From assembly GCF_013044505.1 (NCBI RefSeq), contig NZ_JABERD010000051.1:1-53457 (forward strand): a DNA stretch of 53,457 bases, in the 5' to 3' direction. Made by a program: the position numbers and the translations under genes. The first letter of the stretch is position 1. Each line of letters opens with the position of its first letter. Shown one piece after another: positions 22,712 to 30,533 of the stretch. The notes beneath the pieces are model-generated. The model was not told the origin of the DNA. It saw nothing but the letters and a program-made list of their open reading frames with translations, and did not search any database. This stretch comes from Streptomyces sp. S3(2020) (GTDB taxonomy: Bacteria > Actinomycetota > Actinomycetes > Streptomycetales > Streptomycetaceae).

Positions 22712-22779
22712 GGCGGTGTTCCTTCGGGTCGTGGGACCGGAAAGAACCGCGGGGACAGGGAAGAAGAGGGCGCACTGCA

Positions 22780-22804
22780 CCGGCGGTCCGTTTCCGGCCG
22801 CCGG
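22780..22804 (-). terminator. Attenuator terminator in front of the AlaRS-like gene
   Basis: On the minus strand CCGGCGG-CCG (22804-22795) pairs with CGG-A-CCGCCGG (22790-22780): ten pairs, one bulged A, GAAA loop, followed by a pyrimidine-rich run. It lies about 70 bases before the gene start. Confidence 0.75.
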
Positions 22805-22858
22805 GGAGGAGTGAGGTCAGGCGTCGGCAGCCGGGGAGCTGGTCGCTCGCGCGGCTGC
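22796..22858 (-). promoter_or_regulatory. Ala-responsive transcription attenuator (predicted)
   Basis: Segment 1 GCAGCCG (22858-22852) is made of the Ala codons GCA GCC G of the leader and pairs with segment 2 CGGCTGC (22833-22827). Segment 2 as GGCTGCCG (22832-22825) also pairs with segment 3 CGGCGGCC (22803-22796), eight pairs with one U-G. Segment 3 is the left arm of the terminator (22780-22804). A ribosome stalled on the Ala codons masks segment 1 and lets 2:3 form; a ribosome at the leader stop (22817-22819) masks segment 2 and lets the terminator form. This is the textbook geometry of amino-acid attenuation. Hand-folded. Confidence 0.75.
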
Positions 22859-22885
22859 GGTGTGGGTGTGCTCGATGACCTCCAT
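22817..22885 (-). CDS. Ala-rich leader peptide upstream of an alanyl-tRNA synthetase-like gene
   Basis: A 22-codon ORF, MEVIEHTHTAAARATSSPAADA. Seven codons are Ala, including the run GCA GCC GCG at codons 10-12 placed exactly on RNA segment 1. There is no Shine-Dalgarno site, but a -10 box lies six bases before the ATG, so the transcript probably starts with the ATG. The likely function is to sense charged Ala-tRNA by translation rate. It matches in plan the Met leader 9 kb away. Confidence 0.72.
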   Translation of the reverse strand: MEVIEHTHTAAARATSSPAADA

Positions 22886-22891
22886 GGACCA

Positions 22892-22897
22892 AAGGTA
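22892..22897 (-). promoter_or_regulatory. Predicted -10 box (TACCTT) for the leaderless Ala leader
   Basis: TACCTT on the minus strand ends six bases before the leader ATG at 22885. No good -35. Same spacing logic as the TACCCT box before the Met leader. Confidence 0.5.
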
Positions 22898-22927
22898 ACC
22901 GGGGCTGTCGGGGACGTCCTCCGGTTT

Positions 22928-22985
22928 TTCAGTCGGTCGATCCTTCAGCCCGTCGACTGTTGAGTCCGTCGATTGTTCAGTCCGT
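22928..22985. repeat. Four tandem imperfect 16-bp repeats
   Basis: Units begin at 22928, 22944, 22960 and 22976, consensus TTCAGTCCGTCGATTG; the fourth is only partly conserved and covers the stop codon of the response regulator. Exact 16-bp spacing. It lies between that gene and the promoter of the Ala leader. Slippage repeats of the gene end, or a regulatory array; unknown. Confidence 0.75.
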
Positions 22986-23660
22986 ACCGCCCGGAGTGAT
23001 CAGCCCGGTCTCGTACGCCAGGACGACCGCCTGGACCCGGTCCCGCAGCTCCAGCTTCGACAGGATGCGGCCGACGTGGGTCTTGACCGTGGTCGGGCTG
23101 AGGAACAGCCGGTCGGCGAGCTCGGCGTTGCTCAGACCCGTCGCCAGCAGCCGCAGCACCTCCGTCTCGCGCGGTGTCAGACCGGAGAGGTCGCGGTGCG
23201 GGCCGGGAGCCGGGCGGGCCTCCTCGCGGTGCGCGAAGCGCTCGATCAGCCGGCGGGTGATCGCCGGCGCGAGCAGGGCGTCCCCGGACTGCACCAGGCG
23301 TACGGCGGCCACCAGATGCTCGGGCGTGACGTCCTTGAGCAGGAAGCCGCTGGCGCCGGCGGTGAGCGCGGCGTACACGTAATGGTCCAGGTCGTAGGTG
23401 GTGAGGATGATGACCCGGGGGCCCTCCGCGCCCTCCTCGGCGAGAATGCGGCGGGTCGCCTCGATCCCGTCCATCCCCGGCATCCGGATGTCCATGAGGA
23501 CCACGTCAGGGCGGGTGCGGCGGACCGCGTCGACCGCCTCCGCCCCGTCGGCGGCCTCGGCGGTCACCTCGATGCCGTCCGCGGCGAGGATCATCCCGAA
23601 GCCGGTCCGTACGAGGGCCTGGTCGTCGGCGATGACGGCGCGCAGCCCCGGCCCGCTCAT
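22977..23660 (-). CDS. NarL/LuxR-type response regulator
   Basis: A 227-residue two-domain regulator. Receiver: acidic pair Asp12-Asp13, phosphoacceptor Asp57 in VVLMDIRMPGMDG, and switch residues ILTTYD and LLKD. A linker joins it to a LuxR-type HTH (about 160-205, LTPRETEVLRLLATGLSNAELADRLFLSPTTVKTHV). The start overlaps the stop of the sensor kinase by four bases. By position, the divergent ABC transporter is the likely target. Confidence 0.93.
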   Translation of the reverse strand: MSGPGLRAVIADDQALVRTGFGMILAADGIEVTAEAADGAEAVDAVRRTRPDVVLMDIRMPGMDGIEATRRILAEEGAEGPRVIILTTYDLDHYVYAALTAGASGFLLKDVTPEHLVAAVRLVQSGDALLAPAITRRLIERFAHREEARPAPGPHRDLSGLTPRETEVLRLLATGLSNAELADRLFLSPTTVKTHVGRILSKLELRDRVQAVVLAYETGLITPGGTD

Positions 23661-24955
23661 GCCGCCCGCCAGGGGACGAGGGCCTTGACGCGATAGCCGC
23701 CGGCGGGGGTCGGACCGGCGGTCAACTCACCGCCGTAGATCGCGAGTCGCTCGCGCAGCCCGATGAGTCCGCGGCCGTTCCCCTCCGCCCGCGGAGCGTC
23801 CCGGACGGCTCCGGTGTCGATGACCTCGATCTGGAGGACCTCCTCGGCGTAGCCGATGGTGACCGAGGCTTCCGCGCCGGGCGCGTGTTTGATCGTGTTG
23901 GTCAGCGCCTCCTGCACTACGCGGTACGCCGTCAGATCGATCCCGGGCGGCAGCGGGTCCGGCGGGAGCGAGACCGCGACGCCGACCGGGGTTCCGGCGG
24001 CGCGCACCCGCACGATCAGCGCGTCGAGCTGACCGACGCCGGGCTGGGGCTCCAGGCCGTCCGGCTGTTCCGCGTCCGGGGCGGCCAACAGGCCCATCAC
24101 ATGCCGGAGTTCGGCCATCGCGGCCCGCCCGCCCGCCTCGACCGCCAACAGCGCCTGCTTCGACCGCTCCGGCGCCACATCCATCACCTTGCGCGCCGCC
24201 CCCGCCTGAATGACCATCACGCTCACATTGTGGGTCACGACATCGTGCAACTCGGCGGCTATGCGCGCCCGTTCCTCCTCCACGGCCCGGTGCGTCGCCT
24301 GCTCCTGGTCCCGCTGGAACTGCGCGAGCCGCTCGCGGTCGGCCGACAGACGCCGTCGCCAGTAGCGGACGAGACCGGCCGTCACCCCCGCGATCAGCAG
24401 GACCACCGCGGGGCTCGACCACCCCGGCAGGATGGGCTCCGTCTCCCGGAAGGCGAAGCCCGCCAGCACCGCCGCGAAGACCATCGCCGCCGTCGCCACC
24501 GTCCGGTGCCGGCTGTGCATGACCGCGCTGTACGCGGCGATGACACAGGTCAGCACATTGATCCAGGAGGCGTCGTCACCGATGGCCAGCACCGCGGTCA
24601 TCAGCACCGCGAACGCGGCGAGCGGGAACCTGCGCCGGGCGGCGAGCGGCAGCGCGGAGAGCACGACCAGCGACCAGGACGTGGAGTACGTCTCCTCCGG
24701 CACGAACCGCGGTCCCGGTGACACGGGTCCCGGTGGCACCGGAGGACGGGGCGGCTCCGGCACGCTGTACTGCATCTTCCCGAAGCTGGCCGGCCCGTCG
24801 CCGGGATAGCGCACCGCCACGACCAGCGCGATCGCGGTCAGCAGCACCGCCAGGACGACGTCGGCGGTCAGCGCGCGCCGCGACAGCGGGGTACGCCTCG
24901 GCTCCGGCCGCACGGCCGCGCACACCTGCCGCAGCAGGCGGTTCACGGTCTCCAT
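23657..24955 (-). CDS. Sensor histidine kinase of the NarX/DesK type (HisKA_3)
   Basis: A 432-residue membrane kinase. Hydrophobic segments at about 31-48, 93-106, 113-125, 130-146, 153-168 and 182-197 form the membrane part, with a Pro-rich external loop (about 65-85). The phosphoacceptor is His237 in ELHDVVTHNVSVMVIQ, followed by a HATPase_c domain (VVQEALTNTIKHAPG, GNGRGLIGLRERL). ATG at 24955 chosen; a GTG two codons upstream is possible, neither has a clear ribosome site. Coupled to its regulator. It faces the ABC transporter genes across a 205-bp divergent region; such pairs often sense envelope stress or peptides. Confidence 0.9.
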   Translation of the reverse strand: METVNRLLRQVCAAVRPEPRRTPLSRRALTADVVLAVLLTAIALVVAVRYPGDGPASFGKMQYSVPEPPRPPVPPGPVSPGPRFVPEETYSTSWSLVVLSALPLAARRRFPLAAFAVLMTAVLAIGDDASWINVLTCVIAAYSAVMHSRHRTVATAAMVFAAVLAGFAFRETEPILPGWSSPAVVLLIAGVTAGLVRYWRRRLSADRERLAQFQRDQEQATHRAVEEERARIAAELHDVVTHNVSVMVIQAGAARKVMDVAPERSKQALLAVEAGGRAAMAELRHVMGLLAAPDAEQPDGLEPQPGVGQLDALIVRVRAAGTPVGVAVSLPPDPLPPGIDLTAYRVVQEALTNTIKHAPGAEASVTIGYAEEVLQIEVIDTGAVRDAPRAEGNGRGLIGLRERLAIYGGELTAGPTPAGGYRVKALVPWRAA

Positions 24956-25160
24956 CGGCACATTGTGCGGCCCGTGCCTGCACATCCGCGTCCGCCTGGG
25001 AGGCCGGTGAACCGTCCTGCGGGCGTACTTCGCAGGGATGACCCGGCGCTCGGGTCCTCCGCGGGAAGGGCCCCATGTCGGTGTCCCGGGCGACGCGGCG
25101 CACGAACCCGCGCCCCTACCTTCGCTGAGCCTGAACCCCTTCGACGCGAGGACCGACCCC

Positions 25161-25853
25161 ATGACTCATGTGATCGAACTGACGGGCGTGGCCAAGCGCT
25201 ACGACAGTGCCGGCGCACCCGCGCTCGGACCGATCGACCTCGGCGTCTCCCAGGGCGAGGCCCTCGCCGTCACCGGCCCCTCCGGCAGCGGCAAGTCCAC
25301 CCTGCTGAACCTCGTCGCGGGCCTCGACAAGCCCACCACGGGCACCGTGACCGTGGCCGGACAGCACGTCGACCGGTTGAGCGAGCACGCCCTGGCCCGG
25401 TTCCGCCGCGAGCGGATCGGCATGGTCTTCCAGTTCTTCAACCTGCTCGACGACCTCACCGTCGCCGACAACATCCAGCTGCCCGCCCAGCTGACCGGTA
25501 CCTCCCGGCGCAAGGCGGCCATCCGGGCCGGGGAGCTCATGGAGGTGCTGGGCATCCAGAAGCACGCCCGCGCCTACCCCGGCCGGCTCTCCGGCGGCGA
25601 GCGCCAACGGGTCGCGGTGGCCCGGGCGTTGGTCAACCGGCCGGCCCTGCTGCTCGCCGACGAGCCGACCGGCGCCCTCGACAGCGCCTCGGGCCAGGAC
25701 GTCCGGGACCTGCTGGTCGACCTGCACCGCGGCGGGCAGACCATCGTGCTCGTCACCCACGACCCGGCCCTCGCCGAGGCGTGCGCGAGCCGCACGATCC
25801 ACCTGGTCGACGGTCACCTCGCCCTCGACACCCGGACGGAGGCCGTGCGTTGA
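25161..25853 (+). CDS. ABC transporter ATP-binding protein, LolD/MacB type
   Basis: A 230-residue ATPase: Walker A GPSGSGKST (39-47), signature LSGGERQRVAVARAL, Walker B LLLADEPTGALD and H-loop VTHDP. This subclass pairs with FtsX-like permeases. The ATG at 25161 follows GAGG. The last bases overlap the TTG start of the permease (TTGA). Confidence 0.93.
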   Translation: MTHVIELTGVAKRYDSAGAPALGPIDLGVSQGEALAVTGPSGSGKSTLLNLVAGLDKPTTGTVTVAGQHVDRLSEHALARFRRERIGMVFQFFNLLDDLTVADNIQLPAQLTGTSRRKAAIRAGELMEVLGIQKHARAYPGRLSGGERQRVAVARALVNRPALLLADEPTGALDSASGQDVRDLLVDLHRGGQTIVLVTHDPALAEACASRTIHLVDGHLALDTRTEAVR

Positions 25854-28207
25854 GCGCCCTCGGCCGGGTCGTACGGTCCGGGGTCGGCCGGCGCCGGGTG
25901 CAGACCGTGGTGATCGCCCTGGCCACGATGATGGCCGTGGCCTCCGCGGTGGTCGCCGGGTCCCTCATGGTCGCCACCAACGCCCCCTTCGACCGCGCCT
26001 TCTCCCGGCAGCACGGGGCCCATCTCACCGTGGAGTTCGACCCGGCCAAGGTGAGCCAGGCCCAGCTGACGGCCACCGGCCGGCTGGACGGCGTCACCGG
26101 GACCGCCGGGCCCTACCCGTCCACGACGATCCACGCGGTGGACGACCAGGGGCGCAAGACACCGGCGATGACACTCGTCGGCCGGTCCGACCCGGGCGGC
26201 GACGTGGAGCGACTGGACCTCAAGTCGGGCCGGTGGCCGACGAAGAGCGGCGAGATCGTGCTCTCGGAGTCCTTCGAGGGCCCCGCCTTCAAGACGGGCT
26301 CCACCCTCAGGACCTCGGACGCCGACGACAGCCCGAAGTTCACGGTCGTCGGATTCGCCCTGTCCGTCGGCAAGACCGCCGACGCATGGACGACTCCCGC
26401 CCAGGTCACGGCACTTGACTCGAAGGACAGCCCGGTCACGAGCCAGATGCTCTACCGCTTCGACTCCGCCGACACCAAGGGCCAGATCGCCGCAGACCGC
26501 AAGCAGCTGGCCGCCGCCGTGCCGTCCGGCGCACTCCTCGGCAGCCAGTCCTACCTGGACACCAAGCGCGCCGCCGACCAGAGCGCCGCCCCGACGATCC
26601 CGTTCCTCATCGCCTTCGGGGTGCTCGGCATCGTCATGTCGGTGATCATCGTCGGCAGTGTGATCAGCGGCGCGGTCGGTACCAGCCTGCGCAGGATCGG
26701 CATCCTCAAGGCCATCGGCTTCACTCCGCGCGAGGTCGTCCGCGCCTACATCGCCCAGGCACTCCTCCCGGCCGGCGCCGGTATCGCGCTGGGCGTCGTC
26801 CTGGGCAACCTCATGGCCCTGCCGCTCCTGGAGGACACCGAGACGATCTACGGCACGGTCTCACTGACGGTCGCCTGGTGGGTGGACGTCCTGGTGGCGG
26901 CCGTCGCCCTGCTCGTCGTCGGGATCGCGGCACTGGTCCCCGCCCTGCGGGCCGGACGGCTGCGGACCGTGGAGGCCATCGCGGTCGGCCGGGCACCCCG
27001 TACGGGACGCGGCCAGTGGGCGCACCGGGCGGCGGGCCGGCTGCCGCTGCCGCGCGCGGTGACCTACGGTCTGGCGAGCCCCTTCGCCCACCCGGTCCGT
27101 ACCCTCGCGATGCTGCTCGCCGTGGCCTTCGGCACGGTCGCGGCGACCTTCGCGCTGGGGCTGACCTCGTCGCTCAACGAGGTGTCGGCGGCCGGGGACC
27201 CGGAGAGCCGCAACGACGTGAGCGTCTTCGCCGGCGGCACCACGATCGGCAGGGGCGAACGCGTCCCCGCACCGGGCACGAGCGTCCCCGAACCGGCCGA
27301 CCCGGCGAAGGTGAGCGCGGCCATCGAGGCGCAGTCGGGTACCGCCCTGTACTACGGCATGGCCCAGCAGGACGCCACGGTGCCCGGAGCCTCCGGCGGC
27401 GTCCGGGTCACCCTCTACGACGGTGACTCGGCCTCCGGCAGCTACGCGATGATCTCCGGCCACTGGATCACCGGCCCCGGCCAGGTCGTCGTCTCCTCCC
27501 GTTTCCTGGAGACCACCGGCACCGGCATCGGCGACACCGTGCGGGTGACCGCCGGGAAGGACACGGCCACCCTGCGGATCGTGGGCGAGGCCTTCGACAC
27601 CTCGGACGACACCCTGGAGATCCACGCGGACATCGCCGACTTCCCGGCCGTCACGCCCACCGAGTTCCGGGTCGACGTGAAGGAGGGCGTCTCACCGACC
27701 GAGTACGCCGAGAAGCTCGCCGCGGCCGTAGAGCCACTTGGCGCCGACGCCTTCGCCAACTCCCCCTCCGAGCAGGGCAACCTGCTCATCGTCGTGAACG
27801 CGATGGCCGCGCTGCTCACCCTCATGCTCGTCTCCGTGGCCGGACTCGGGGTCCTCAACTCCGTGGTCCTCGACACCCGGGAGCGCGTCCACGACCTGGG
27901 TGTCTGCAAGGCGCTCGGCATGACGCCGCGCCAGACCGTGAGCCTCGTGCTCGCCTCGGTGGCCGGGATCGGCATCCTCGGCGGCCTCATCGGGGTGCCG
28001 GCCGGATTCGCCCTGCACGGCTTCGTCCTGCCGGAGATGGCGGAGGCCGCGGGCACCGGGCTGCCACCGTCGGTCCTTGAGGTGTACGACGCTCCCGAAC
28101 TGGTCCTGCTGGGGCTGGCCGGGGTCGGTATCGCCGTGCTGGGCGCGCTGCTTCCGGCGGGCTGGGCGGCCAAGGCCCGTACGGCGACGGCGCTGCGCAC
28201 GGAATAG
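25850..28207 (+). CDS. FtsX-like ABC transporter permease
   Basis: A 785-residue permease with two FtsX modules: an N-terminal helix (about 19-42), a large extracytoplasmic domain, three helices (about 245-370), then a second helix, external domain and the last three helices (about 645-780). The TTG start lies in a four-base overlap with the ATPase stop. Such MacB/BceB-like transporters act by mechanotransmission, often in antimicrobial-peptide defence or lipoprotein handling. The neighbouring two-component system makes peptide or cell-envelope stress response likely, but the substrate is unknown. Confidence 0.9.
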   Translation: MSALGRVVRSGVGRRRVQTVVIALATMMAVASAVVAGSLMVATNAPFDRAFSRQHGAHLTVEFDPAKVSQAQLTATGRLDGVTGTAGPYPSTTIHAVDDQGRKTPAMTLVGRSDPGGDVERLDLKSGRWPTKSGEIVLSESFEGPAFKTGSTLRTSDADDSPKFTVVGFALSVGKTADAWTTPAQVTALDSKDSPVTSQMLYRFDSADTKGQIAADRKQLAAAVPSGALLGSQSYLDTKRAADQSAAPTIPFLIAFGVLGIVMSVIIVGSVISGAVGTSLRRIGILKAIGFTPREVVRAYIAQALLPAGAGIALGVVLGNLMALPLLEDTETIYGTVSLTVAWWVDVLVAAVALLVVGIAALVPALRAGRLRTVEAIAVGRAPRTGRGQWAHRAAGRLPLPRAVTYGLASPFAHPVRTLAMLLAVAFGTVAATFALGLTSSLNEVSAAGDPESRNDVSVFAGGTTIGRGERVPAPGTSVPEPADPAKVSAAIEAQSGTALYYGMAQQDATVPGASGGVRVTLYDGDSASGSYAMISGHWITGPGQVVVSSRFLETTGTGIGDTVRVTAGKDTATLRIVGEAFDTSDDTLEIHADIADFPAVTPTEFRVDVKEGVSPTEYAEKLAAAVEPLGADAFANSPSEQGNLLIVVNAMAALLTLMLVSVAGLGVLNSVVLDTRERVHDLGVCKALGMTPRQTVSLVLASVAGIGILGGLIGVPAGFALHGFVLPEMAEAAGTGLPPSVLEVYDAPELVLLGLAGVGIAVLGALLPAGWAAKARTATALRTE

Positions 28208-28242
28208 CGGACCGCCTGCTCGGCACCGTCGGATCAGCACAG

Positions 28243-28524
28243 TTCCATTGCGAGAACTCCAAAGCGCCGCCCGCGCCCGGCTACCTGCCTCCGCCGCAGC
28301 CGCCTCAGCGCCCCGACAGGACCACCACGGAGGAGGCGGGCGAGGCCGTCTACGACGACGGGCTCGACGGACCGCCCGACACCAGCGTCCTCGCCGGCCG
28401 GTCCCTCTCCGTGCCCTGGGGATGCGAACTTCCCCAGGGGGAGAGCTTCCTCCGGATCGAGGTGGCACCCGACTACGAGTCGGAGACCTCCGTCTTCACC
28501 GGCGAGGTGAAGAAGCACGCGCCG
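28243..28524 (+). pseudogene. Gene remnant with coding bias but no start
   Basis: The 357-bp gap after the permease contains one frame with strong G/C third positions: CENSKAPPAPGYLPPPQPPQRPD, then an acidic stretch and SLSVPWGCELPQGESFLRIEVAPDYESETSVFTGEV. There is no ATG/GTG with a ribosome site at its beginning, and the bias stops near 28524. A 9-bp inverted repeat (28414-28422 with 28431-28439) lies inside it. It appears to be the truncated end of a lost gene; I do not recognise the family. Confidence 0.45.
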
Positions 28525-28564
28525 CGTTTGCGTGCGACGCGGGGCCGACGGCAGGGTTCGGGGT

Positions 28565-29017
28565 GTGGCTACTCTGCTGATCGTGCATCACACCCCCTCG
28601 CCCAACTGCCAGGCGATGCTGGAAGCCGTCGTGTCCGGCGCCACCGCGCCGGAGATCGAGAACGTCCAGGTCGTCCGGCGGGCCGCGCTGGCGGCCACCG
28701 CCTCCGACGTACTGGCCGCCGACGGCTATGTGCTGGGGACCCCGGCGAACCTCGGCTACATGTCCGGTGCCCTCAAGCACTTCTTCGACCAGGTCTACTA
28801 CCCGTGCCTGGACGAGACACGGGGCCGGCCCTTCGGCTACTACGTGCACGGCGGCAGCGATGTCACCGGAGCGGTGCGGGGCATCGAGTCGATCACCACG
28901 GGCCTCGGCTGGCGGCGCGCGGCGGACGCGGTGACGGTCACCGCGGAGCCCGGCAAGTCCGACACCGAGGCCTGCTGGGAACTGGGCGCGACCCTGGCCG
29001 CCGGGCTCATGGACTGA
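28565..29017 (+). CDS. Flavodoxin-like NAD(P)H-dependent FMN reductase family protein
   Basis: A 150-residue flavodoxin-fold protein. The FMN phosphate loop HHTPSPNCQAM is near the N-terminus, and YVLGTPANLGYMSGALKHFFDQ is the family's second flavin-binding signature. Short flavodoxin-like proteins of this kind reduce quinones or FMN or carry electrons. The GTG at 28565 was chosen because the fold begins there (VATLLIVHHT); an in-frame GTG 11 codons upstream is possible. Next to the LysR gene but with its own start. Confidence 0.78.
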   Translation: MATLLIVHHTPSPNCQAMLEAVVSGATAPEIENVQVVRRAALAATASDVLAADGYVLGTPANLGYMSGALKHFFDQVYYPCLDETRGRPFGYYVHGGSDVTGAVRGIESITTGLGWRRAADAVTVTAEPGKSDTEACWELGATLAAGLMD

Positions 29018-29108
29018 GCGCGGCCGTAGCCCTCGGCGAACTGGTGCGCTAATTTGAGCTCCAGGTCACAGGTGGACGGTCACCCGTGGTGAGCGCGGGA
29101 GGTTCTCG

Positions 29109-30065
29109 TTGACCCCGGCACAACTGCGGGCCTTCTCGGCGACCGTACGCCTCGGGTCGGTGAAGGCGGCCGCGGCCGATCTGGCGGTCACCGAGGCCGC
29201 GATCTCGACGCACATCGCGCATCTGCGCCGGGAACTCGAAGACCGTCTCTTCACCCGCACGGCGGGCGGACTCGTCTTCACCCCCGGCGGACTGCGCCTG
29301 GCCAGCCGCGCCGCCGAACTCCTGGGACTCCAGGACCGCACCATCCTGGAAGTACGCCGGGCAGGGTCCGGCCGTCGCCAGTTACGAATCGCCGCGTCCA
29401 GCCTCTTCGCCGAGCATGCCGCCCCCGGGCTGATCGAACTGTTCGCCCGCCGCGCCGCCGACCTGGACGTGGAACTGAGCGTCCACGACCCCCAGCGCTT
29501 CGGCACGCTCCTCACGAACCGAGCGGTCGACGTGGCCATCGGCCCGAGGCCCGCCACCGTCGAGTCCACGACGACCTGCACCCACTTCCTCAACTACCAG
29601 GTGATCGCCGTCGTCGGCGCCGACCACCCCCTCGCGGGATACGGCGCCGGCGCCACGGAACTGCGCGACCAGACCTGGCTCCTGGGCCCCTCGGCGGTCG
29701 GCCGCACCGGCATGCTGCCCTCCGTGCTGCGCCGGCTGAGCGTCCCCGACCACAACCAGCGCATCTTCCAGAGCCAGGCCGCCTGTGTGGACGAGGCCAA
29801 GCACGGCAAGGGAATCGCCCTCGCGGTGGCCTTCTCCGTCGCCAAGGACATCGCGGCGGGGGACCTCCACCAGCTCAACGGCCCCCACCTCCCTGCCCGC
29901 GGCTCCTGGAACCTCCTCTCCCTCGCCGACCGCGAAGCCCCCGAAGCCGCCGCGGAACTACGCCGCTTCGTCACCACACCCCGCGCCACCCAGGCGATGC
30001 TGCGCGGGTCGGGCGTGACGGCGGGGCGGTTCCGGCCGGCGATCCACGTGACGTTGTGGAGCTAG
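29109..30065 (+). CDS. LysR-family transcriptional regulator
   Basis: A 318-residue LysR regulator starting at TTG with GGGAGG six bases before it. The winged HTH spans about residues 3-62 (LRAFSATVRLGSVKAAAADLAVTEAAISTHIAHLRREL), followed by the periplasmic-binding-like effector domain. The stop TAG is shared head-on with that of the SMI1-like gene (CTAG, 30062-30065). LysR regulators accompany carbon-monoxide dehydrogenase genes in several actinobacteria, and this one abuts the cox operon, so control of cox is a reasonable guess. Confidence 0.9.
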   Translation: MTPAQLRAFSATVRLGSVKAAAADLAVTEAAISTHIAHLRRELEDRLFTRTAGGLVFTPGGLRLASRAAELLGLQDRTILEVRRAGSGRRQLRIAASSLFAEHAAPGLIELFARRAADLDVELSVHDPQRFGTLLTNRAVDVAIGPRPATVESTTTCTHFLNYQVIAVVGADHPLAGYGAGATELRDQTWLLGPSAVGRTGMLPSVLRRLSVPDHNQRIFQSQAACVDEAKHGKGIALAVAFSVAKDIAAGDLHQLNGPHLPARGSWNLLSLADREAPEAAAELRRFVTTPRATQAMLRGSGVTAGRFRPAIHVTLWS

Positions 30066-30520
30066 AGACCCAGGGAGTCGGCGAACGACGAGAAGGCGGG
30101 CGCCACCTCCCGCCAGGCGCACTGGCGGGGGTTCGTCCAGAAGTCGCTGCCCACGACACGCGGATCGGCGGGATCGGTCCGGTAGTCCAGGGCGAGGGCC
30201 ACGTCGTCACCGGGCCTGCGGTTGACCGCGATGAGCAGCGCCTGCTCGACGTCCAGCCAGGGCAGTTCCACGGGAGCCGGCCGGGTGCTGCCGCGTACCT
30301 CGTGGAAGAGATCGAGGGACAGCGGATCGTCGGCGAACAGGTCCATCGACCGCGACTCCCGCTCCATCGCCTGCGTACTCCCCAGGAAGTCGAGCGGGTC
30401 CTCGAACCACGGGATCAGCCTCGCCAGTTCCGCATCGCCGGGGTGCCGCCAACGGCCCTCCCGCAGCAGCACGGTCAGCCGTGTGGGCAGCGCGTGTCCA
30501 CGGACCGTCATGATCTCCAT
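30062..30520 (-). CDS. SMI1/KNR4-like (SUKH) protein
   Basis: A 152-residue acidic protein. Segments WRHPGDAELARLIPWFEDPLDFL, ELPWLDVEQALLIAVNRRPGDDVALALDYR and DPRVVGSDFW resemble the SUKH/SMI1-KNR4 fold, in which an acidic residue follows a central strand. Many SUKH proteins are immunity or partner proteins, but this one is the last gene of the cox operon (13 bases after the VWA gene). No toxin is near. Function unknown. Confidence 0.6.
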   Translation of the reverse strand: MEIMTVRGHALPTRLTVLLREGRWRHPGDAELARLIPWFEDPLDFLGSTQAMERESRSMDLFADDPLSLDLFHEVRGSTRPAPVELPWLDVEQALLIAVNRRPGDDVALALDYRTDPADPRVVGSDFWTNPRQCAWREVAPAFSSFADSLGL

Positions 30521-30533
30521 GGCGCCCAGGGTG

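Noticed and set aside
22712..22780. N-terminal extension of the AlaRS-like protein to 22780
   Set aside because: It begins at the edge of the terminator hairpin, and the extra residues resemble no synthetase; GAAGGAA precedes the ATG at 22711.
28414..28439. 9-bp inverted repeat as terminator of the FtsX gene
   Set aside because: It lies over 200 bases after the stop and inside a coding-biased remnant, so a chance or coding-derived repeat is more likely.
30062..30520. Toxin-immunity pair
   Set aside because: A SUKH-like protein alone, sharing the cox operon, with no polymorphic toxin or repeat cassette nearby.
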